DNA of 64,000 nucleotides from CAYNRG01 sp964399545 (GTDB taxonomy: Bacteria > Bacillota_I > Bacilli_A > Erysipelotrichales > Erysipelotrichaceae). Within the stretch, counting starts at the first letter, position 1. Each line of letters opens with the position of its first letter. The notes below the pieces were generated by a model that did not search any database, was not told the origin of the DNA, and saw only the letters and a list, made by a program, of their open reading frames with translations. The stretch covers positions 13,978 to 77,977 of the forward strand of contig CAYNRG010000007.1 of the NCBI GenBank assembly GCA_964399545.1, written 5' to 3'. The position numbers were made by a program, and so were the translations under genes. Below, one piece after another: positions 1 to 8,300 of this stretch.

Positions 1-48
1 TAGCCATTTAGTTTCTTTCTCTTGTGCACTATACTTCTTATCTAACAT
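1..48 (-). CDS. valS: Valine--tRNA ligase, N-terminal fragment (cut by window edge)
   Basis: Sixteen codons are visible from an ATG at 48, reading MLDKKYSAQEKETKWL, which matches the usual start of bacterial ValS (short leader, then a K-Y-x-x-x-x-x-E-x-x-W motif). A ribosome binding site AAGAGGA lies just upstream. The identification rests mainly on the T-box leader in front of it and on the tig-lon-ysxC-valS order known in several Firmicutes. The rest of the gene is outside the window, so the catalytic domain cannot be checked. Confidence 0.75.
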   Translation of the reverse strand, partial: MLDKKYSAQEKETKWL

Positions 49-59
49 TTATACGTCCT

Positions 60-302
60 CTTCTTTCTTGCAAACAAAAAACGCCCTGTAAAAGGACGTT
101 TGTTACGCGGTACCACCTTCATTCATTTCTAATTTTTAAAGAAATGCACTCCAACGTTTAACGCACGTAACGGATTTTCCTACTTATTCAGAAAACCAAC
201 TCCTAGACTACTGTTCAACTTCTGTGCAAATCTTTTCCATCACCCAAGATCTTTCTCTATGTCACCAAAAGTTTACTTCCTTCTATTCCTTGTTGTTAAA
301 TT
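60..302 (-). promoter_or_regulatory. T-box riboswitch leader of valS
   Basis: On the minus strand the leader contains the hallmark T-box element GGTGGTACCGCGT (fwd 105-117). It is followed by an intrinsic terminator hairpin (arms fwd 80-86 and 94-100) and a T-rich tract. Upstream, a stem I can be drawn with arms ACTTTT and AGAAGT and an AGTAA bulge. The loop on its 3' side contains ACAGTAGT, so GTA (Val) is the likely specifier codon, but I did not fold it rigorously. Family knowledge: uncharged tRNA pairs with specifier and T-box and favours antitermination of the synthetase gene. Confidence 0.9.
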
Positions 303-303
303 T

Positions 304-331
304 ATTCTATCAATTTTTTTCAATATGTCAA
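304..331 (-). promoter_or_regulatory. Promoter of the valS T-box transcript
   Basis: TTGACA (fwd 326-331) and TAGAAT (fwd 304-309) separated by 16 bp, just upstream of the T-box leader and directly abutting the ysxC stop codon. A perfect -35 with a one-mismatch -10 suggests sigma-A dependence. The valS transcript therefore has its own start besides any read-through from ysxC. Confidence 0.75.
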
Positions 332-916
332 TTACTGTTCTGCTAAAAAGTTAATTTTACTCCAAAGTTCAGCAATTCCATCCCGAGTTTTGCTAGAAAC
401 ACCGATACAACTTGTAGTTGGTATCCCTAACTTATTTGCTATTCTTTCTTTAAAAGGTTTCAATTCACTCTGCTTACATTTATCTTTTTTTGTCGCTGCA
501 ACAAGTACTGGTAGTCGACAATTGCGCGCATATTCTATCATCATCAAATCATCTTTAGTTGGTGTATGGCGATAATCAACTAATAAAATTAATCCTTTTA
601 AATTTTTTCTTTCGAGAAAATATTCATCCATCATTTTTCCGAATTGAATAAGTTCTCTTTGAGATCGATTTGCAAAACCATATCCTGGAATATCTACAAA
701 TCCAATTTTCTTATTTACTGTAAAAAAGTTCAGCAACCTTGTTTTTCCTGGTCTATTTCCAACATAGGCTAATTTTTTTCGATTAACCATTGTATTAATT
801 AGAGAAGATTTTCCAACATTACTTCTTCCTGCAAAAACAAACTCTGGTAATTCACTCTCTGGCCATCCTTCTTTTCCAGCAGCACTTGTTAAAAACTCTA
901 CATCATAATACTCCAT
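332..916 (-). CDS. ysxC: Ribosome biogenesis GTP-binding protein YsxC/EngB
   Basis: 194 residues, normal for the EngB/YihA family of essential GTPases acting in 50S subunit assembly. Visible G motifs: P-loop GRSNVGKSSL near residues 30-39, a G2 threonine region GKTRLLNFF, G3 DIPGYG near 75, and G4 TKKDK near 142. The gene starts 2 bp after the lon stop, so it is translationally coupled to lon; lon-ysxC is a conserved Firmicutes pair. An AAGGAAG sequence about 12 bp before the ATG lies inside the end of lon. Confidence 0.95.
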   Translation of the reverse strand: MEYYDVEFLTSAAGKEGWPESELPEFVFAGRSNVGKSSLINTMVNRKKLAYVGNRPGKTRLLNFFTVNKKIGFVDIPGYGFANRSQRELIQFGKMMDEYFLERKNLKGLILLVDYRHTPTKDDLMMIEYARNCRLPVLVAATKKDKCKQSELKPFKERIANKLGIPTTSCIGVSSKTRDGIAELWSKINFLAEQ

Positions 917-918
917 GA

Positions 919-3231
919 TTAGACTAAAGCTTCCTTTAGGACTTGATCTATCGTTTCGACAGGAATAAATTCCATATCTTCCTTTAATATTGCCGGAAAT
1001 TCATCAATGTCTTTCAAATTACTTTTAGGCATGATTACTCGGCGAATACCAACGCGATGAGCAGCTAAACTTTTCTCTCTTAAGCCTCCAATTGCCAAAA
1101 CACGACCTCGAAGTGTTACTTCTCCAGTCATAGCAACTTTTGAACTTACCGGTGTTTTAGTAATAGCCGATATGATAGCTGTTGTTAATGTAACTCCAGC
1201 ACTTGGCCCATCTTTAGGAATTGCACCTTCTGGAACATGGATATGAATATCATGCTTATTGAAAAAATCCGGATCAATTTTGTATTTATTTGCGTTTGAC
1301 TTAATGTAATCTAAAGCAATCATCGTAGACTCTTTCATTACATCACCCAAATATCCAGTAACTACAAATTTTCCATTTCCTTCAAAATAAGTCACTTCTA
1401 CTGGTAAAACATCTCCTCCAAAGGAAGTATATGCTAATCCAGTTACTACACCAATCTGATTTGAACTTTCCTTTCGTCCATACTCAAATTTTTCATTACC
1501 CAGCCAAGTTAAAATCAATTTTTTAGTGATTTTTACACTTTTCTTCTTTTCCTTCAATACAGATAAAACTGTTTTCCTACATAACGATGCTATCACTCTC
1601 TCTAACTGTCGAACACCTGCTTCTCTTGTATAGTGGCGAATTAGGTAGAGTAATTCTTTATCAGTAATTTTGAATTGACTCGATTTTAAACCATTCATCT
1701 CAATCTGTTTTGGAACTAAATGACTTGTTGCAATATTCATTTTTTCCAATTCTGTATAGCTAGAAAGGTTAATAATTTCTAATCGATCTTGAAGTGCTGG
1801 TGGAATATTTTCTAAATAATTTGCAGTTGCTATAAACATAACATTTGATAAATCATATGGTTCTTCCAAATAATGGTCAGAAAACATTTTATTTTGCTCA
1901 GGATCTAAAACTTCTAACATTGCACTACTTGGATCTCCTTTGTAGTCTGAGCCCATTTTGTCGATTTCATCAATCAGAAATACCGGGTTTTTTACTCCCG
2001 CCGTTTTCATTCCCTGAATAATTCTTCCAGGCATACTTCCAAGATAGGTTCTGCGATGACCACGAATTTCAGATTCATCTTTTACTCCACCTAAAGAAAT
2101 TTTTACAAATTTCCTATTCAACGCTGAAGCAACCGACTTCCCTAATGAAGTTTTCCCTACTCCTGGAGGACCTACAAGACATAAAATTGGAGCCTTCAAG
2201 CTATTTGTCATTTCTTTAACTGCCAAGTATTCCATAATTCGCTCTTTTACTTTTTCCAATCCATAATGTTCCTCATCAAGGCAACGTTGAACATCATTTA
2301 AATCACTATTATCTTCAGTTTCTCCATACCATGGTGTTTTAAGTAACCAATCTAAGTAACCACGAAGAACCGATGCTTCTCCAGATGATGCTGGCAAACT
2401 CTCATATCGTTGTAATTCTTCTTGTGCTTTCAATTTTACATGTTCAGGATAAGGATTATTTTCAATCATCTCTCGCAGCTTTGCGGCATCATCTGTAATA
2501 TTAGAAACATCTCCTAATTCTTCTTTAATCAACCGCATTTTTTCTCTTAAATAATATTCTCTTTGCCCATTTTCAAGACGTACTCTTACCTTCTCATTAA
2601 TTTCACTTTCTATATCAGCAATCTCTTTTTCATTTTCTAACTCTTTCAAAATAGTAAACAATCTATCGTTAATGCTTACCATTTCCAAAAGTTCTTGGCG
2701 TGCTTCTATAGAAAAAGGAAACAATTGAGAAAATTGATGACTTAGTGAAACTGCAGAAATTCCTGTCGCCATTTTAGCAGCCATTTCTCTAGGAACAAGT
2801 TTTGAATTATTTCCAAACTTTTCAATTTCACTTGCCAATTGGTTCACCAAAGCAGCTTCTTCTTTGTAATCACCTGGTTCATCATGTAATGGTGTAACCT
2901 GAGCTACTAAAAACTCACCACTTTCATCATAATCCACTAATTTCGCTCGTTCTACCCCTATGCATTGAACCATCAAAATTCCATCTTTTTTACGAACTCC
3001 TGTGATTTTACAAATTGTCCCTATTTTATAAATTCCATCGTAAGTTGAAACTTCTTGATAAATGTCCTTTTGACAAACAATAAAAACGTGACTATCAAAT
3101 CTTTCCTTAGATTCATTTACAGCATTAATGCTTTTTTCTCTTCCTACATCGAAGTTAACTGTCATCTCTGGAAAGACTATTACACCTCGAGTACATATCA
3201 AGGGTAACGCTAATTTTATTTCTTTTTTCAT
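919..3231 (-). CDS. lon: ATP-dependent protease La (LonA)
   Basis: 770 residues, full length for LonA. Order: N-terminal substrate-binding domain (about 1-200), helical linker, AAA+ ATPase with Walker A GPPGVGKTS near 355 and Walker B VFLIDEIDK, then the C-terminal Ser-Lys protease domain with the catalytic serine in PKDGPSAGVT near 675. Degrades misfolded and regulatory proteins in the cytoplasm. It sits between tig and ysxC and has a strong AGGAGG site before its ATG. The hairpin between tig and lon may reduce read-through from the tig promoter. Confidence 0.97.
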   Translation of the reverse strand: MKKEIKLALPLICTRGVIVFPEMTVNFDVGREKSINAVNESKERFDSHVFIVCQKDIYQEVSTYDGIYKIGTICKITGVRKKDGILMVQCIGVERAKLVDYDESGEFLVAQVTPLHDEPGDYKEEAALVNQLASEIEKFGNNSKLVPREMAAKMATGISAVSLSHQFSQLFPFSIEARQELLEMVSINDRLFTILKELENEKEIADIESEINEKVRVRLENGQREYYLREKMRLIKEELGDVSNITDDAAKLREMIENNPYPEHVKLKAQEELQRYESLPASSGEASVLRGYLDWLLKTPWYGETEDNSDLNDVQRCLDEEHYGLEKVKERIMEYLAVKEMTNSLKAPILCLVGPPGVGKTSLGKSVASALNRKFVKISLGGVKDESEIRGHRRTYLGSMPGRIIQGMKTAGVKNPVFLIDEIDKMGSDYKGDPSSAMLEVLDPEQNKMFSDHYLEEPYDLSNVMFIATANYLENIPPALQDRLEIINLSSYTELEKMNIATSHLVPKQIEMNGLKSSQFKITDKELLYLIRHYTREAGVRQLERVIASLCRKTVLSVLKEKKKSVKITKKLILTWLGNEKFEYGRKESSNQIGVVTGLAYTSFGGDVLPVEVTYFEGNGKFVVTGYLGDVMKESTMIALDYIKSNANKYKIDPDFFNKHDIHIHVPEGAIPKDGPSAGVTLTTAIISAITKTPVSSKVAMTGEVTLRGRVLAIGGLREKSLAAHRVGIRRVIMPKSNLKDIDEFPAILKEDMEFIPVETIDQVLKEALV

Positions 3232-3255
3232 ATTTATATAACCTCCTAAAATTCA

Positions 3256-3280
3256 AAATAAGACGATAGTCGCCTTATTT
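3256..3280 (-). terminator. Hairpin between tig and lon, possible attenuator
   Basis: Inverted repeat with 11-bp arms (fwd 3256-3266 and 3270-3280, one wobble pair) and a 3-nt loop. It overlaps the tig stop codon and is followed on the minus strand by a short T-rich stretch. The lon ribosome binding site is only about 10 bp further on, so it may set the lon level relative to tig. The poly-T is weak, so it may also act on RNA stability. Confidence 0.5.
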
Positions 3281-4546
3281 TTGTGATGAATCTTTAATTA
3301 ATTCGTATGCTTTACGTAAACGGATATCATAGGTTAAGTTGCTTTCTTGAATTAATTCTTTCACTTTATCAACTTCCATACTGTATTGATCAGCAATTGA
3401 TTGGTATTCTTTCGCAATCTCATCTTCGGCTACTTCAAGATTTTCTGCTTTTGCAATTGCTTCTAGTACAAGGCGTAGCTTTACTTTCTTCTCAGCATCT
3501 ATTCCCATTTGTGCACGAAGATCTTCAATTTTTTGCCCAGTCATTTCAAGGAATGCATTCAAAGAGAATCCTTGTTGTTGAATGCGTTGGCTAAACTCTT
3601 GAACAAGTTGATCTGTTTCTTCACTAACCATTTCTTCTGGAATATCTACCACTGCATTTTCTACTACTTGAGTAATTAGTTTATCCATCGCTCCATTTTC
3701 AGCTTGAACTTTTTTATTTGATTCTATATCTTTTTTAATATGTGCTTTCAAATCTTCTAACGTTTCAACACTTGGTGCATTAACATCTTTTGCAAAATCA
3801 TCATTTAATTCAGGCAATTCTTTTCTGTTAACTTCATGAACTTTTACCTCAAACACTACAGGTGCACCTGCTAAATCTTTTGCATGGTAATCTTCTGGGA
3901 AGGTAACTTCTACATTCTTTTGATCTCCTGCATTTGTTCCAATTAATTGATCCTCAAATCCTGGAATAAATGATCCTGAACCTAGCTCAAGTTGATGTCC
4001 TTGCGCTGCTCCACCTTCAAATTCAACTCCATCTTTCTTTCCTAAAAAGTCGATAACTAGAGTATCTCCATGCTCAGCACTACCTTCTTTAGCAATCATT
4101 TCTACAAAGCGTTGTTGTAAACGTTTCAATTCTTCTTGAATTTCCTCTTCTTTTACTTCAACTGCTTCTTCTTCATATGATAATCCTTTATAGTCACCTA
4201 ACTGAACTTCTGGTTTTATAACTAATACAAATCCAATTTCAGCCTTTTCTTCAGTGAAGCTTTCAATTTTCAATTCTGGTCGCGCTACTGGCCATACATC
4301 ATGTTCTTTAATTCCTTCTAATAATACTTCATTCGCTAAACTTTCAATCGCTTCAATAAATACATTGTTTTGAGATACTTGTTTCTCAACTAAATGTTTA
4401 GGTGCTTGACCTTTTCTAAAACCTGCAATTTCAACATTTTTAGCTAATTTATCAAAAGACTTCTTACAAGCTTCTTGCCATTGTTTCCCTTCAAGAGTTA
4501 CCTTTAACTCACCTTTTGACTTTTCGATTATATTCCAACTTGACAT
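3275..4546 (-). CDS. tig: Trigger factor, ribosome-associated peptidyl-prolyl isomerase
   Basis: 423 residues, typical. The N-terminal ribosome-binding domain carries the signature GFRKGQAPKHLVEK (residues 42-55). The central FKBP-type PPIase domain (about 150-240) starts after GDTLVIDFLGKKDG. A helical C-terminal chaperone domain follows. It acts on nascent chains at the ribosome exit. The start ATG is preceded by a GGAGGAAAT-type site. It has its own promoter and is followed by lon and ysxC. Confidence 0.97.
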   Translation of the reverse strand: MSSWNIIEKSKGELKVTLEGKQWQEACKKSFDKLAKNVEIAGFRKGQAPKHLVEKQVSQNNVFIEAIESLANEVLLEGIKEHDVWPVARPELKIESFTEEKAEIGFVLVIKPEVQLGDYKGLSYEEEAVEVKEEEIQEELKRLQQRFVEMIAKEGSAEHGDTLVIDFLGKKDGVEFEGGAAQGHQLELGSGSFIPGFEDQLIGTNAGDQKNVEVTFPEDYHAKDLAGAPVVFEVKVHEVNRKELPELNDDFAKDVNAPSVETLEDLKAHIKKDIESNKKVQAENGAMDKLITQVVENAVVDIPEEMVSEETDQLVQEFSQRIQQQGFSLNAFLEMTGQKIEDLRAQMGIDAEKKVKLRLVLEAIAKAENLEVAEDEIAKEYQSIADQYSMEVDKVKELIQESNLTYDIRLRKAYELIKDSSQK

Positions 4547-4581
4547 TATTTCTATTTCCTCCTCAATTTCAAAGCCTTTCT

Positions 4582-4610
4582 ATTATATCAAACGATCCTT
4601 CACTTTTCAA
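4582..4610 (-). promoter_or_regulatory. Promoter of tig
   Basis: TTGAAA (fwd 4605-4610) and perfect TATAAT (fwd 4582-4587) with a 17-bp spacer, about 35 bp before the tig ATG. It is a good sigma-A consensus and the likely start of the tig-lon-ysxC transcript. Confidence 0.75.
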
Positions 4611-4634
4611 ACCTTTTCATCAATTAATATCCTT

Positions 4635-5348
4635 CTAGTTGATATTTAGAAATAGTCTATCTGTCGCTTCTATTTCATAAATTTCTGAAAAGTGCTCCCA
4701 TTCTGTTTCTCTACCCATCCATATCATTAAAGTGTAGATAACAGAGATTGCTACTTTCTTACCTTCTTCCTTCGAATAGCTCAAAGGTAAGTGTTCAAAG
4801 CAAACCTTAGACAACAGCGACATCGCTAGAGATACAAAAGACGGATCTTCCGAATCAAATCGCTGTTCTATCCACTCTTTTGCTTCTAAGAACCCTGCTG
4901 ACTCTTCTGGTCGTCTGCAGTCTTTCGGATTAAACACAATTTTCTTTTCATTTTTTTCAATTTCAATTTCATACCCTATTTCTTGACGAATGCATGAATC
5001 AATCAATAAGACTGCTGCATCTGGGAAAGGTTCCTGTTTTAAATAGTTTACTACGATATCCTCTAATCTCCTCAAATCCATAGCATCCATTTGGTCTACA
5101 GCACAAAGTTGTTGATCTTTTGAACCTCCTAAATACCTTTCAATTTCCTCTAAATTCAATCGTTTTTCACTATTTCTAGGATTCATTTCTTGAACTTTTA
5201 ATAAAGCTTCTTGCAATCGGATTTCCACATCTTTAGGAATATATGGCATTTTCATTTCCATATGAATCAAAGCTCTCGCTTGTTCCAAATCTTTCTCTTC
5301 AATTAACTGCTCAATTTCTTCTAGAATCTCTTGATAATAATTCTCCAT
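4635..5348 (-). CDS. DUF3196-like protein of unknown function
   Basis: 237 residues, soluble and acidic, mostly predicted alpha-helical, with an N-terminal run of short helices (EIEQLIEEKDLEQARALI) of TPR-like character. The N-terminus including MPYIPKDVE resembles the DUF3196 family known from Mollicutes and Erysipelotrichia as I remember it; no function is known to me. It lies 28 bp downstream of the giant coiled-coil gene and in the same direction, so the two are probably cotranscribed and may act together. No signal peptide or membrane segment. It ends about 25 bp before the tig promoter. Confidence 0.6.
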   Translation of the reverse strand: MENYYQEILEEIEQLIEEKDLEQARALIHMEMKMPYIPKDVEIRLQEALLKVQEMNPRNSEKRLNLEEIERYLGGSKDQQLCAVDQMDAMDLRRLEDIVVNYLKQEPFPDAAVLLIDSCIRQEIGYEIEIEKNEKKIVFNPKDCRRPEESAGFLEAKEWIEQRFDSEDPSFVSLAMSLLSKVCFEHLPLSYSKEEGKKVAISVIYTLMIWMGRETEWEHFSEIYEIEATDRLFLNIN

Positions 5349-5376
5349 ACATCATCACCTTAAACCTTATCAGTCT

Positions 5377-8300
5377 TTACTTCTTTCTTTGTTTTTTCAA
5401 AAAATTCATTTTTTTAAAGAACGTATTCTTCTCATTGATCTCCAACTCTTTTTGAGCAAGACGTTGATTATTCAATTCTTTTTCAAAAATTTCAAATTGT
5501 TCCTTTTCATAAATTAATGCTTCATCTAGCTCACCTAGTAATCGTTGGTTTCCTTGAATCATTTCTCTTAATTTTTCATTTTCCGCCTTTAATTTATCTT
5601 CTCGTTGAAGATATACTTTTTGTTTTCTTTCCTCTAATTCTTCAAGATATTTTTTTCTTTCAGCCACTTTTCGTTCATAACTTAGTAAAATAGCCTGATT
5701 TTCTTGATCTTCAATAAAAGACTCACTCTCTCTTCTTCTTTGATTTCTTTGATCATTTAGCTCTTTAAATCTTGTTTGAAGTAATTGAATATCCTCCTCC
5801 GCTTTTTTTACCATTTCTTGGTAATGTGATTTCTGATGTTCAATTTCCTCATCCTGTACTTTCTTTAAATCTTCTTGGTGCTTTCTCATTTTTTCTGCTT
5901 GATCTTGACTTTCTTTTTGTAGATTACCAATTTCTAATTTATACTGTTCCTCTTTATTCTTTTGGTTCTTTTGGTATTCTTGTAGATATTCTTCATTTCT
6001 AGCTTGCTGCGCTTCCATTTGCTTTTCAAATTCTTCTTGTTCCTTTTTAATTAAGGAGTCTAATTCATCTAATGTCATCTCAAATTTTTCTCCATGCTTA
6101 GACTTTTCATTTTCTATGCGTCGCAACTCTTTTTCAAGAAGAACGTTTTGCTTTCTTTTTTCAGACTCCAATGTCTGTTGTTTTTTCATCAATAGTTTAT
6201 TGTAAATTTTCTTTTGTTTCTCCATTGCAGATGAAACTCTAGCTTTTTCTTCTATTAAAACTTTTTCCTTATTTTCAACTAAAGTGCGTAATTGGCTTTC
6301 TTCCAAAATTCTTTTCTCTTCATAATCCTGTACATCTGCAACTATTTTTTCTTGAAGAGTTACTATAGCCATTTCCTTCTCTTGAATTTCTTTATCAAGC
6401 GAGCTTACTGAGAGGTTTGTTTGGATTTCTAATTGTTTTACTTTATCCTCTAATTCTAGCTTTCTTTCTTTTAGGCTTGATTCTAGCCCTAAAATCTCAT
6501 TTTTCACTCCATCAACAGATGCTTCTAACTCTAATCTTTGTTGATTAAGTTCACCTATTTTCTCGTTCATCTCTTCTTGAATTTGCGATTGAGTTATTTC
6601 AGCATTTTCTTCAATTTGTCTAATTTCTTGTTCAATTTGCATGAAGTGATTCGACCATTCTTTTTCCATTCTCTCTTGCTCTTGAATTCGAATTTCTTCT
6701 TGAAGTTTCTCCTTTTCCTCTAGCATCTTTATTTTTTCTTCAAACGTTTCTTTTTCTTTTTGTAAATTTTGTTCAAACGTCTCCACCAATTGTTGCTTTT
6801 CCTCATGCTTATCACTTATTTGTTTCTCTAATTGTTCACGATACGCTTCAGCATCCTCATAATACTTTTTCAAAATAGAGTCATTTTGTTTTACACTTTC
6901 CCGTATTTCAGCTTCTTGTTGATCAATAAATTGCTGTAACGCCAAATTCATTTCTTCTTTAACTTTGTCTAGTTGATTCTTAAATCGTTCATCCCGCGTG
7001 CTAATTAAATTTTTACGTTGATTTTCAACCATTTCCTGCTGATGTTTAAGTTTTTTTAGTTCTTCCTCATACTCCTCTTGCTGAGAGCTGCAAAAACCTC
7101 TAGTTGCATCAAGTTTCTCATCTAACGTAGTAATAATCTGCTCATAATGCTGAATTTCTTTTTTCCGTTCTGTCTCTTTTCGCTCAAAATCCAATCTCAT
7201 TTTTTCAAGCGTTCGTTTAAATTGATCCTCTTGGATTTCTAAATTTTTTCGTACTAATCTCTCTTTTGACTCTACTTCCTCTTTGGCCTGTGTTAACTCC
7301 ATAAGTTGACGTTCGAAGTCTCTTCTTAGCTCTTCAATTTTTTCCTCAGACAATTGATATATTTTTTGTTTTCTAGCTTCTACTTTCTTTTCTTTTTCTT
7401 CATACTTAAGAGCCAGCGCTTCCTTCTCTTTCTCCCACTGTTTCAAAGATGCTTCTTGCTCTTCAATTAAATTCTGAGTTTCTTTTTCGTATTTTTCCTT
7501 AGCCCATCTATTTTCATCAATAACTCTTTGATATTCTTCTTCTAAAACCTTTTTCTCAGCTAAAAGAGTTTCTTCTTCCTTCTGTACCTTTTCTTGAATT
7601 GCTGAAATTTCACGATCTAATTTCATTTTTAAATTTTTTCGCGACAATTCATATTCTGTCTCTATAGATGATTTTCGCACCGCTTGTTGATCTTCCAACT
7701 TTAAAACAACCAGTTCGATGGCTTCTTGTTGTTGTTTTAGCTCCTCGCTTAATTCTTGCTTAAACTTCTCTAGTTTTTCAGCCTCTTCTTGCTCATTTTC
7801 TTGATATTGACTAAAAAGTTGTTCTACAACTTCTTCTTCTTTCACAATTTCTAGCTTCTTTTGATCAATTTTTTCTTCAAATTCCGCCATTGTCATTAAG
7901 TGTTTCTCAACTAATCGAGAAGATTTTTTAGTAAACTCACTTTTTTCATTTTCCATTGAAATTCGAACTTGCGATATTTTATCTTCTAATTCTTTCTTCT
8001 CTTTTTCAAGCAAAAATACTTCATTCTTCTCTTCAGCTATTCTTTTTGTGATTTCGTCTTTAAATCTTTCTTCATTTTCCACAATTTGAGATCGAACAGT
8101 TTCAATGCTTTGCTCTAGTTCCGCTAATTTTGATTGCAAATGATTTTTTTCATTTTTTAGTTTTTCGCGATTTTTCTCTTTCTCAAACTCTTGAATTTTC
8201 CTTAAATTTTCTTGCTTTTCAAATTCTTTTCTCTTCTCTAATTCTGCTTGTTCTTTCTCAGCTTCTACAATTGCCAATAATTCCATTTTTTCTTTAGAGA

